Below are positions 8,424-15,466 of a stretch of 37,138 nt of DNA, piece after piece. Source of the stretch: an uncultured Verrucomicrobiota bacterium (GTDB taxonomy: Bacteria > Verrucomicrobiota > Verrucomicrobiia > Limisphaerales > UBA9464); contig CAIJLV010000013.1 in assembly GCA_903821635.1 (NCBI GenBank), forward strand, positions 1-37,138. The letters run 5' to 3'. Both the position numbers and the translations under genes were made by a program. The notes under the pieces were generated by a model. It worked only from the letters and a program-made list of their open reading frames with translations. It was not told where the DNA came from and did not search any database. Every line of letters begins with the position of its first letter. Within the stretch, counting starts at the first letter, position 1.

Positions 8424-8633
8424 TCACCCGAACTCCGGGCGGGCGAAAACTTTCTCGTGTGTTTCTCCGACGGTTTTAAGGCGGCCCTCGCGGTCGACCA
8501 ATTCGAAGTCCTCAAGCATTTCAAAGACCGGGTGGGGCAGCGCCACCAAGCCGAGACGCGTGAGCTCAAGGCGTGCCTCCTCGCCAAGGCTCCGACTCTT
8601 GATGGCGGCGGCTACCGGATCGCTTCCCTCCAC
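8424..8633 (-). CDS. Hypothetical small protein (tentative)
   Basis: In the 354-bp gap between ispD and the dehydrogenase gene, the minus strand holds an open frame from a GTG at 8633 to a stop at 8424 (69 aa). A longer reading from an ATG at 8708 would overlap the dehydrogenase start. The translation is acidic and has protein-like periodicity (LTRLGLVALPHPVFEMLEDF, then ELVDREGRL), with no membrane or signal segment. I do not recognise a family. It could be a real small gene, a remnant of a longer one, or an antisense artefact of GC-rich DNA. The rest of the gap holds only a 6-bp stem (ACTGCC / GGCAGT, about 8340-8362) without a T-run. Confidence 0.3.
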   Translation of the reverse strand: MEGSDPVAAAIKSRSLGEEARLELTRLGLVALPHPVFEMLEDFELVDREGRLKTVGETHEKVFARPEFG

Positions 8634-8659
8634 TGGGCCGACTCCCGTAGCTTTGGCGG

Positions 8660-9634
8660 ATGGAATCGCTTCGAGTCTACGCCGATCTGGCCCTGCCGCC
8701 CGACGCACTGGAACTGCTCCGCTCCGGCACGGCAGGACACACGCTCGTCTTCCCGGCCAAACCGATCGCGTCGGTGCTGGCCAAGGCGGAGCCGGATCCT
8801 CAGTTTGCCACGGTCGACGTCGCCTTCGGCCAACCAGACACGGCGGCCATTGCGGAAGCAGCGCAACTGCGCTGGATTCACGTCAGCTCGGCGGGCATCA
8901 CCCGCTACGACACTCCGGAATTTCGCAGGCTGGCCGCCGGTCGCGGCCTCGCGCTGTCGAACAGTTCGGGCGTTTACGCCGAGGCGTGCGCCGTGCATGC
9001 GCTGAGCTTCCTGCTGGCCCAAGCGCGAAAACTGCCCCTCGGCCTCCGCACGCGCACCGCCGACGGCACCACGCCGTGGCACGCACTGCGGGCGGCCAGC
9101 GGCACGCTACGCGATGAGACGGTGTTGTTGGTCGGCTATGGCGCCATCGCCAAACGGCTGGCGGAATTGCTGCTCCCCTTCGGCGTCAAACTGATCGCCC
9201 ATCGCCGCCAACCGCGTGGTGACGAAGGACTAACCGTGGTGACCGAAGGTGGCTTGCCGACGGCGTTGGCAAACGCCGATCACGTGGTCAACATCCTGCC
9301 CGAGAGCCCGGCCACACGGCGTTTTTTTGACGCCGCCCGATTCGCCCAACTCAAGCCCGGAGCGGCGTTCTACAATCTCGGCCGTGGGGCCACGGTAGAT
9401 CAGGATGCGTTGATCGAGTCGCTGCGTGCCAATCAGGTGGGGGCGGCGTGGCTGGATGTGACGACTCCGGAACCCCTGCCCGACTCCCATCCGCTCTGGG
9501 CGGAACCGAATTGCTTCATCACCCCACACGTCGCGGGCGGCCACACGGGCGAAGCGAGCACGCTGGTGCGGCACTTCCTGAAGAACTTCAAACGCTTCGT
9601 CCGCGGCGAACCGCTGGTAGACCGAGTGCTGTGA
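8660..9634 (+). CDS. D-isomer-specific 2-hydroxyacid dehydrogenase
   Basis: NAD(P)-dependent dehydrogenase of the D-2-hydroxyacid family (324 aa, usual size), cytoplasmic. The N-terminal catalytic-domain motif LRWIHVSSAGITRYD is followed by the Rossmann segment TVLLVGYGAIAKRLAELLL (GxGxxA rather than GxGxxG), HVVNILPESPATRRFF, NLGRGATVDQDAL with the catalytic Arg, DVTTPEPLPDSHPLW with the catalytic Glu (PEP), and ITPHVAGG with the catalytic His. The substrate cannot be read from the sequence; glyoxylate, hydroxypyruvate and phosphoglycerate-type reductases all fit. The next gene (98 bp downstream) encodes a GlcF-type Fe-S subunit, which suggests glycolate/glyoxylate handling. That link is inference. 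Confidence 0.9.
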   Translation: MESLRVYADLALPPDALELLRSGTAGHTLVFPAKPIASVLAKAEPDPQFATVDVAFGQPDTAAIAEAAQLRWIHVSSAGITRYDTPEFRRLAAGRGLALSNSSGVYAEACAVHALSFLLAQARKLPLGLRTRTADGTTPWHALRAASGTLRDETVLLVGYGAIAKRLAELLLPFGVKLIAHRRQPRGDEGLTVVTEGGLPTALANADHVVNILPESPATRRFFDAARFAQLKPGAAFYNLGRGATVDQDALIESLRANQVGAAWLDVTTPEPLPDSHPLWAEPNCFITPHVAGGHTGEASTLVRHFLKNFKRFVRGEPLVDRVL

Positions 9635-9732
9635 GTCGAAGCAGATTGGCGCGACCTCGCGGACTTATCTTTGGGGGTTTTTTGGTTTCCCCGCAGGCGA
9701 TTCGTCCGTGATTCTCCGCCCGTCGTTTATCC

Positions 9733-11046
9733 ATGACCGCTTTGCCTAGCCAGCCTGCCCGTTCGTCGCATCTCAAGGACCTTGATTACTCCGTGGTCCA
9801 GCAGTGCATGCACTGCGGTCTGTGCCTGCCGACGTGCCCGACTTACGACGTGACCAAGTTGGAGCGCAATTCGCCGCGGGGCCGGATCGCCCTGATGCGG
9901 GCCATCGCCGATGAGCGGTTGGAGCCGACGAAGGCCTTTGCCGACGAAATGTATTTTTGCCTTGGCTGCTTGGCGTGCATGACCGCGTGTCCGGCGGGCG
10001 TGAATTACGCCGAATTGTTCGAACACGCGCGGGCCGAAGCCGAGCAGTCGGGCGTTTTGACCACGCCCAAACGGTCGTTCATCCGAGCACTCACATTACG
10101 CTGGCTCTTCATGGACCTGAGCCGACTGCAATTGCTGGGGCGGGCCATGCGGTTGTGGCAGGACACGGGCTTGCAGGGCTTCGTTCGCCGGAGCGGGATA
10201 CTGACGTTGCTGCCGAAACGACTACGCGAGATGGAGGCGATGACGCCCGCCGTCGAAGCTGACTTCACCGCCGATTTAGTCGCGCCCACGACGCCTGCTT
10301 ACGGGGAGCGTCGATTCCGGGTGGCGATGCTGTCGGGCTGTGCGCAAGACCTGACGTTTGCCACAGTGAACCGCGATACGGTCGAAGTGCTGGCGCGAAA
10401 CGGCTGCGAAGTGGTCACCCCGCCGGTCCAAAATTGCTGTGGCTCGCTGCACGCGCACAACGGCGAATGGACCCTCGCGCAGGAGTTGGCGCGGCGTAAC
10501 ATTCAGCAATTTCCGCCCGATCAGTTCGACGCGATCATCACCAACGCTGGTGGCTGCGGGTCGCACCTGAAGCATTACGCCAAGCTGCTCGCCGACGATC
10601 CGGCCTACTTGGGCCGCGCCCACGCGTGGGATCACAAGGTGAAGGACATCCACGAATGGCTTGGCGAAATCGGGATCGCGAAGCCGCTGCCGGTCCAACC
10701 CGAACAGGTGGTCACCTACCACGAGAGTTGCCATCTTTGCCACGGCCAAAAAGTGACGCTGCCACCGCGCCAATTATTGAAGTCGATCCCCAGCCTGAAG
10801 CTGGTGGAGTTGGCCGAATCCAGTTGGTGCTGTGGCAGCGCGGGTATTTACAATCTGACCCAACCGGAGATGGCCGGCCAACTCTTGGAACGGAAGATGA
10901 ACCACGTCCTCGCCAGTCGCGCGACGACCGTGGCCACCGGCAATCCGGGGTGCCTGTTGCAGTTGATCAATGGCTGCAAACAACGCGGGGTCGAACTGCG
11001 CGTGGTGCATCCGATCACGCTGCTCGCCGAGGCGTATCGCCGTTAG
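9733..11046 (+). CDS. glcF: Glycolate oxidase iron-sulfur subunit-type protein
   Basis: The 437-aa protein has two N-terminal 4Fe-4S motifs, CMHCGLCLPTCP (C25, C28, C31, C35) and CLGCLACMTACP (C76, C79, C82, C86), followed by two cysteine-rich CCG domains (NCCGSLHAHNGE and ESCHLC, then WCCGSAGIYNLTQ and GNPGC). This is the GlcF architecture: the electron-carrying subunit of glycolate oxidase, passing electrons from the flavin subunit to the quinone pool at the membrane. The flavin subunits GlcD/GlcE are not adjacent, so it could also serve a lactate or other hydroxyacid dehydrogenase; the neighbouring hydroxyacid dehydrogenase supports a hydroxyacid context. Its stop codon overlaps the stop of the convergent reductase gene by 4 bp. 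Confidence 0.88.
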   Translation: MTALPSQPARSSHLKDLDYSVVQQCMHCGLCLPTCPTYDVTKLERNSPRGRIALMRAIADERLEPTKAFADEMYFCLGCLACMTACPAGVNYAELFEHARAEAEQSGVLTTPKRSFIRALTLRWLFMDLSRLQLLGRAMRLWQDTGLQGFVRRSGILTLLPKRLREMEAMTPAVEADFTADLVAPTTPAYGERRFRVAMLSGCAQDLTFATVNRDTVEVLARNGCEVVTPPVQNCCGSLHAHNGEWTLAQELARRNIQQFPPDQFDAIITNAGGCGSHLKHYAKLLADDPAYLGRAHAWDHKVKDIHEWLGEIGIAKPLPVQPEQVVTYHESCHLCHGQKVTLPPRQLLKSIPSLKLVELAESSWCCGSAGIYNLTQPEMAGQLLERKMNHVLASRATTVATGNPGCLLQLINGCKQRGVELRVVHPITLLAEAYRR

Positions 11047-11792
11047 CCGGCAACCAGCCGACCGGCCGCGCGATAGACGAGGAACAGTTCGTCGCCAACG
11101 CGCTTCATTGACTTGAGTTCGAATTGAGCAGCTTCGGCCAGTCGGGTAAAACCGACGCCGTCGGCGATGGTAGGCGCCGTTCTTCCCCCAAAAATGAGCG
11201 GGCACACGGTGAGATGCACTTCATCCACCAAGCCCGCGCGCACGAGGGCATCGTTGACCTGCGAGCCACCCTCGCACACGAGGCGCCGAACCCCAAAGTC
11301 AGCGTGCAGGCGTCGCAAGGCGGCCCCAAAATCAACCTCCGTGTCCCCGCACAGCCAGACCTGCGCGGCGCGGTGGCGCAGCGCGGTGAGCCGGGTTTCT
11401 GCGGCCCGGACCGTGGTCAAAACGATGACGGGAGAAAAATCTTTCTGCCAAAGCTCAGCCTCAAGCGAGAGGCTGCCAGAACCAGTGACCACGACCCGAA
11501 GCGGATACTCAGCCAAGCCACGTCGTTGCCGCAGCCGGTTGAAGCGGACCGGCCCGTTGCCCAAGGTGGCGTGGGACTGTTCGACGGTGCGGGCACCACA
11601 CAGCACCGCGTCGGCCGTGGCGCGCAGTTTGTAGAGCTGGTCCAAATCGTGCGGACTCCCAAAACTGGTGACGGCCCGGTTCGCCGTCGCAATCTTGCCG
11701 TCCGCCGTCATCGCCATGTTGATGAACACGAACGGGCGGGCCAAACCGCACTGGGCGGGGGGCACGGAACGAGGGGGGGACGGGGCAGCCAC
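11043..11792 (-). CDS. Stand-alone RibD C-terminal-type reductase
   Basis: The protein (249 aa) is a dihydrofolate-reductase-fold enzyme of the RibD C-terminal family. RPFVFINMAMTADGKIA is the conserved N-terminal strand and loop. It is followed by ADAVLCGARTVEQ, YPLRVVVTGSGSL, RRLVCEGGSQVNDALVRAGL (the GG..L NADPH-binding region) and LVDEVHLTVCPLIFGG. The family reduces 5-amino-6-(phosphoribosylamino)uracil-5-phosphate in riboflavin synthesis. The N-terminal deaminase domain of bifunctional RibD is absent, so the deaminase would have to be encoded elsewhere, or this is a related pteridine reductase. The start is a GTG at 11792; GTG codons slightly further in are possible. queA lies 71 bp upstream, so the two may be co-transcribed. 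Confidence 0.85.
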   Translation of the reverse strand: MAAPSPPRSVPPAQCGLARPFVFINMAMTADGKIATANRAVTSFGSPHDLDQLYKLRATADAVLCGARTVEQSHATLGNGPVRFNRLRQRRGLAEYPLRVVVTGSGSLSLEAELWQKDFSPVIVLTTVRAAETRLTALRHRAAQVWLCGDTEVDFGAALRRLHADFGVRRLVCEGGSQVNDALVRAGLVDEVHLTVCPLIFGGRTAPTIADGVGFTRLAEAAQFELKSMKRVGDELFLVYRAAGRLVAG

Positions 11793-11863
11793 GCGGGGAG
11801 CGAAGCCCGGATTCAGCCTTCAGCCAATGCTGAATGACCATGCCTAGGGATCACCTCGGGCGA

Positions 11864-12940
11864 TTACGTTAAAAACATCGCGTCGCCGTAGCTGAAGAAG
11901 CGGTAACGTTCCCGCACCGCTTCGGCGTAGGCGCGGAGGATCAGATCCCTACCCTGGGGATGTGCGCCCGGGGCCGCCAAGGCACTGACCAGCATGAGGA
12001 GCGTGCTTTGCGGCAAGTGGAAGTTGGTGATCAGCGCGTTGACCACCCGGAAGGTTGCCGGCGGGTAGATGAAGATGCGGGTGCGCCCCGGCCCGGCCAC
12101 TAACTGCCCGTGCGTGCGAGCCACATGCTCCAAAACCCGGGTGGTGGTCGTGCCCACCGCCACAATTCTCCGCCCTTCCGCTTGGGCTCGATTCAAGGCC
12201 GCCGCGGTCGTTTCCGGGACGTCGAACCTTTCCTCATGCATCCGGTGGTCGGCCAAGCAGTCGACTTTTACCGGGGCGAAGGTGCCCGCTCCGACATGCA
12301 GCGTGACAAAATGGATTTCGACCCCGCGGGCGCGCAATTCAGCCAGCAACGGGGGCGTCAGGTGCAATCCAGCCGTGGGGGCCGCCACCGAACCGTCGTG
12401 GGCGGCATAAACCGTCTGGTAACGCGTGCGATCCGCCAACCCCACCGCCGGTGCCGGGCGGCTGATGTAGGGCGGCAGCGGCATTTCGCCGAGTTCATGG
12501 GCGGACGCGATGACGTCGGTCGTGCCGGTAAACCGTAAGCGGCAGTGGCCTTCGTCATTTTTGGCCAGCACTTCGGCCTGCACTGGACTTTCGCCCCCGG
12601 CAGGAGTCCGAAAAACGATCCGCGTGCCCGGGCGAACCCGTTTTCCCGGCTTCAGGAGCACCCACCATTCGTCGGCGGCCACCGCTTCGAGCAGCAGAAT
12701 CTCAATTTCGCCCCCGGACTCCGGTTTAAACCCGCGCAATCGCGCCGGAATCACCCGTGAGTCATTCAGCACCAACACGTCGCCGGGTTGAAAGTGTCCG
12801 ACAAGGTCCCGAAACCACTGGTGCCGGACCGTTCCGGTAGCGCGCTCGACGACGAGTAGCCGGGAACCATCCCGCTCCAGAGCCGGTTGTTGGGCAATGA
12901 GTTCAGGCGGCAGTGGAAAATCGAAAGCGGAGGTCAGCAC
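11864..12940 (-). CDS. queA: S-adenosylmethionine:tRNA ribosyltransferase-isomerase
   Basis: QueA transfers and isomerises the ribosyl group of AdoMet onto preQ1 in tRNA, forming epoxyqueuosine. The 358-aa protein has the family motifs in order: FDFPLPPELIAQQPALERDG, HFQPGDVLVLNDSRVIPARL, EILLLEA, MPLPPYI (with the following R), RYQTVYA, GSVAAPTAGLHLTPPLL, VTLHVGAGTFAPV, RIVAVGTTTTRVLE and NFHLPQSTLLMLVSA. The start is a GTG at 12940. The gene is divergent from the dcw cluster and shares a 266-bp upstream region with mraZ. No preQ1-riboswitch-like pseudoknot was recognised in that region. Confidence 0.96.
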   Translation of the reverse strand: MLTSAFDFPLPPELIAQQPALERDGSRLLVVERATGTVRHQWFRDLVGHFQPGDVLVLNDSRVIPARLRGFKPESGGEIEILLLEAVAADEWWVLLKPGKRVRPGTRIVFRTPAGGESPVQAEVLAKNDEGHCRLRFTGTTDVIASAHELGEMPLPPYISRPAPAVGLADRTRYQTVYAAHDGSVAAPTAGLHLTPPLLAELRARGVEIHFVTLHVGAGTFAPVKVDCLADHRMHEERFDVPETTAAALNRAQAEGRRIVAVGTTTTRVLEHVARTHGQLVAGPGRTRIFIYPPATFRVVNALITNFHLPQSTLLMLVSALAAPGAHPQGRDLILRAYAEAVRERYRFFSYGDAMFLT

Positions 12941-13137
12941 AAGAATTGGGAGGTCAATCAGTCAGCGCTCAGGGGCATTTAGTGGAGCCAACCACCCCGC
13001 GCCACCCCTCAGGGGGGACTAGAGGCAAACAGGTTTAAGCATGCGTCTCAAGGCGGTCAACCGGTGGCGATTTTTGAGCAGATTTCGCGCAACAATAGGC
13101 GCAATCCGCCCAATGCGGTTCAGTGAACAACTTAGCG

Positions 13138-13166
13138 TTGACTGAAAAGGGGGGCGTAGGGTTAAA
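13138..13166 (+). promoter_or_regulatory. Possible promoter for mraZ and the dcw cluster
   Basis: TTGACT at 13138-13143 matches a -35 box (5 of 6). Seventeen bases later, GTTAAA (13161-13166) is a weak -10 (3 of 6). It lies about 40 bp upstream of the mraZ ATG, a sensible leader length. A G-rich stretch (AAAAGGGGGGCGTAGGG) fills the spacer. The regular TGGG repeats with 10-bp spacing that MraZ binds in other bacteria are not evident. Weak evidence. Confidence 0.35.
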
Positions 13167-13206
13167 CAGTGGCTGTCAGTTCAATTCAGTTCGCCCCAGT
13201 AACTTC

Positions 13207-13707
13207 ATGTCAGAACTCCCCGCCAGCGCCGAAAGCGCCGTCCCCGGTCCGACCGTGGACGAGCCGGAGTTCACTTGGCGATTTACCCACCGACTCGACA
13301 CCCAAGCGCGGGTGCAAATGCCCGCCGATTGGCGGCCGGTGGATCCCAATTTTGTGTTCATGTTGTGCATTTGGCCGCACCAGCCATCCGGACGCAAGAA
13401 GGCGTGCATTAAGGGGTTCACCCAGCGGGTTTACCGGGAATTGGTGCGCAAGGTAGACGCCATGCGCTTGGGCGATCCCGAGGCCGACGCCTTGCGCCGG
13501 GCGCTCTTCGAGGATGCCGTAAAGCTCAAGCTCGACGGGGCTGGGCGCCTGTGCTTGCCGGCCGAAATGGTGGCGGAAGTGGGCTTGGGCAAAGAAGCCT
13601 ACTTCATGGGGCTCGGAACCCAGTTTGAGATCTGGAACAAGGAAACTCTCGACGACTGCCGGAAGACTGATTCGGCCCTCTCCACCAACGCGTTCAGCCG
13701 CATCTAA
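13207..13707 (+). CDS. mraZ: Transcriptional regulator MraZ
   Basis: MraZ is a two-repeat SpoVT/AbrB-fold DNA-binding protein that usually heads and regulates the dcw cluster. Repeat 1 is FTWRFTHRLDTQARVQMPADW, seen as FTHRLDTQARVQMP (family pattern: H-x-x-D-x-K-G-R-x-x-x-P; here the Gly is Ala). Repeat 2 is KLKLDGAGRLCLPAEM (DxxGR-x-x-x-P intact). The frame opens at a GTG (13123), but the ATG at 13207 gives a typical-sized 166-aa protein, with an acidic, Pro/Ala-rich leader of about 20 residues. It is the first gene of the cluster, and the next gene starts 4 bp after its stop. Sequence is well diverged, so the call rests on the two repeats plus position. Confidence 0.87.
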   Translation: MSELPASAESAVPGPTVDEPEFTWRFTHRLDTQARVQMPADWRPVDPNFVFMLCIWPHQPSGRKKACIKGFTQRVYRELVRKVDAMRLGDPEADALRRALFEDAVKLKLDGAGRLCLPAEMVAEVGLGKEAYFMGLGTQFEIWNKETLDDCRKTDSALSTNAFSRI

Positions 13708-13711
13708 AGCC

Positions 13712-14128
13712 ATGACCCTGACTGCCCTCCTCACTCGCGGCCGCGGCGCGCTGCGGCGCCCCATCGACCCATTTACCGGCCCCCGGTCGACCACGCCCGC
13801 CGCCCCGCGCACCAAACTGAGGGCGAACCCGCTGGAATCCATGCAACCAGCCTTGGCCAGCCGCCGCCGCCAAAGCTGGTTCGGCTGGCTCTTCGGGAAT
13901 TCCCGCCGCACCCCAAACGGACACCTCGTGCAAGGCGAACTGCTGCTCCAGAAGGTGAAGCCCGTGCGAAACGATTTTCGCGATGATGACCGAGCGGCTA
14001 CCGCCCGGGCCAAGCCCCGCGTGCTCTGGGAAACTCCTCGGCAAGAAGCGCCGCGGGACGACCAAGATCACGCTTGGAACCGCCTGCGGAACCGCCGGCC
14101 GGATTCCCTCGTAGTCAAACCCGACTGA
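13712..14128 (+). CDS. Hypothetical basic protein between mraZ and rsmH
   Basis: An ATG 4 bp after the mraZ stop opens a 138-aa frame that ends 11 bp before the rsmH GTG, so it fits the operon exactly. The protein is strongly basic and rich in Arg, Pro and Ala, with no membrane segment. Short hydrophobic islands are present (SWFGWLFG around the middle; GELLLQKVKPVRNDF; RVLWETPR). Much of it looks disordered. I do not recognise a family, and standard dcw clusters have no gene at this spot. Tight spacing on both sides and preserved frame argue that it is translated. A nucleic-acid or membrane-associated role is only a guess from composition. Confidence 0.6.
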   Translation: MTLTALLTRGRGALRRPIDPFTGPRSTTPAAPRTKLRANPLESMQPALASRRRQSWFGWLFGNSRRTPNGHLVQGELLLQKVKPVRNDFRDDDRAATARAKPRVLWETPRQEAPRDDQDHAWNRLRNRRPDSLVVKPD

Positions 14129-14139
14129 GGCCATGCGCA

Positions 14140-15072
14140 GTGGTCCCCTTTATCCACCATCCAGTCCTGCTAGCGGAAGTGCTGGCGCACCTGCGGCCCC
14201 AAGCCGGCCAGGCGTTTTTCGACGGCACGTGTGGGGGCGCTGGGCACAGCGCGGCGATCCTACAGGCAAGCTCACCGACGGGTTTCCTGTATGCGTGCGA
14301 CCAGGATGGCGACGCGATCGCGGCCGCCACTGAGCGACTGGCGCCGTTCGCTGGCAGGTTTGAGCTGCGCCGCCTGAATTTTGCCGACGCGACCGCTTGG
14401 GTGCCGCCCGGAAGTTGCGCCGGAGTCTTGATCGATTGCGGTATCTCCAGTTTTCAGATCGACGAGGCCGGCCGGGGCTTTTCGTTCCAGCAGGAAGGGC
14501 CCCTCGACGCCCGAATGGACCAGCGAACCGCCGTTACGGCGGCGGCCATCGTCAACACTTGGCCGGTGGAAGAATTGGCCAACCTGATTTGGAAATACGG
14601 GGATGAGCGGGAGTCCAGGCGGATCGCCCGGGCCATTGAAACGGAACGTAAAATGAGATCCATCGACACGACGCGACAACTGGCCAGCCTGATCGAACAG
14701 GTCTGCCCGCGTGCCGATCAACTGCCCGGCCGCTTGGCGCGGGTGTTTCAAGCGATCCGGATTGTGGTGAATGACGAAATGGAAGTCCTGCGCCGCGGTT
14801 TGGTCGGGGCTTTCACGCTTTTGGAACCGGGCGGACGCCTCGCCGTAATCACCTTTCACTCGCTCGAGGACCGGTTGGTCAAAGAATTCATGCGCGAGCA
14901 GGCCCGGGACTATGACCTGCCGCCCGGTCAGGCTGACTTTCCCCACCTGCGCATTCCTCGGGCACCCCGGGCGCAGTTGCTCACGCGGAAACCAATTTCA
15001 CCCGGCGCCGCCGAACTCGCCACCAACCCCCGTTCGCGTAGCGCCCACTTGCGGGTGCTAGAAAAGCTCTAA
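14140..15072 (+). CDS. rsmH: 16S rRNA (cytosine(1402)-N4)-methyltransferase
   Basis: RsmH (MraW) methylates N4 of C1402 in the 16S rRNA decoding centre using AdoMet. Family motifs in order: FIHHPVLLAEVLAHL, FFDGTCGGAGHSAAIL (AdoMet-binding), GVLIDCGISSFQIDEAGRGF (family D-L-G-V-S-S; here DCGIS), GPLDARMDQ, RVFQAIRIVVNDE, GGRLAVITFHSLEDRLVK and NPRSRSAHLRVLEKL. The open frame runs upstream to a TTG, but the family N-terminus (HxPVL close to the start) fits the GTG at 14140, giving 310 aa. An ATG at 14133 is in another frame. ftsL follows after 1 bp, so translational coupling is likely. Confidence 0.95.
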   Translation: MVPFIHHPVLLAEVLAHLRPQAGQAFFDGTCGGAGHSAAILQASSPTGFLYACDQDGDAIAAATERLAPFAGRFELRRLNFADATAWVPPGSCAGVLIDCGISSFQIDEAGRGFSFQQEGPLDARMDQRTAVTAAAIVNTWPVEELANLIWKYGDERESRRIARAIETERKMRSIDTTRQLASLIEQVCPRADQLPGRLARVFQAIRIVVNDEMEVLRRGLVGAFTLLEPGGRLAVITFHSLEDRLVKEFMREQARDYDLPPGQADFPHLRIPRAPRAQLLTRKPISPGAAELATNPRSRSAHLRVLEKL

Positions 15073-15073
15073 C

Positions 15074-15463
15074 ATGGCCCGAAACCTCAAACGCGACGCG
15101 CACGCGCAGCAATTGCGCAACTATGTGCTGTTCGCCTTCGCGGTCGCCATCATCGCCGCAATGGTGCTGGGCTTCGTAACCCAAAGGCGCACCCACACCC
15201 GACTCGGCACCCAGAAGCGCGAACTCGAAATGCGGGTGGGCGAATTGCGCCGCCTGACCAACAACCACGCCATCCTGCTAGCCCAGCGCAGTTCACCGCT
15301 TGAGCTGATCCGCCGCGCCGAAAGCGCCGGACTCACCAAGATCGCCATGAGTCAGCGCCTGTTCGTGCCGCTACCCGAGACCCCGGCGAGCGTTCTCGCG
15401 CTACCCGCTGCCACCTCCCCGGTCCGGCCAGCCGGCCAGTTTGCCACCGCCGCCCCCCACTAG
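15074..15463 (+). CDS. ftsL: FtsL-like divisome protein
   Basis: The protein (129 aa) has the FtsL plan: a short basic cytoplasmic N-terminus (residues 1-16), one membrane helix (about 17-36, YVLFAFAVAIIAAMVLGFV), then a periplasmic coiled-coil-like segment rich in Arg, Glu and Leu (about 38-75) and a low-complexity Pro/Ala tail. FtsL joins FtsQ and FtsB and activates the FtsW-FtsI synthase at the septum. FtsL sequences are poorly conserved, so the call relies on topology and on its place between rsmH and ftsI, where ftsL normally sits. It starts 1 bp after rsmH and ends 3 bp before ftsI. Confidence 0.78.
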   Translation: MARNLKRDAHAQQLRNYVLFAFAVAIIAAMVLGFVTQRRTHTRLGTQKRELEMRVGELRRLTNNHAILLAQRSSPLELIRRAESAGLTKIAMSQRLFVPLPETPASVLALPAATSPVRPAGQFATAAPH

Positions 15464-15466
15464 CGC

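Noticed and set aside
9635..9732. Terminator in the GGGGGTTTTTTGG stretch after the dehydrogenase gene
   Set aside because: There is a T-run but no adequate stem precedes it; pairing of GGGGG with the later CCCC would put the T-run inside the loop.
12941..13206. preQ1 riboswitch upstream of queA or MraZ-binding TGGG repeats upstream of mraZ
   Set aside because: No preQ1-type pseudoknot and no regularly spaced TGGG repeats could be found on either strand.
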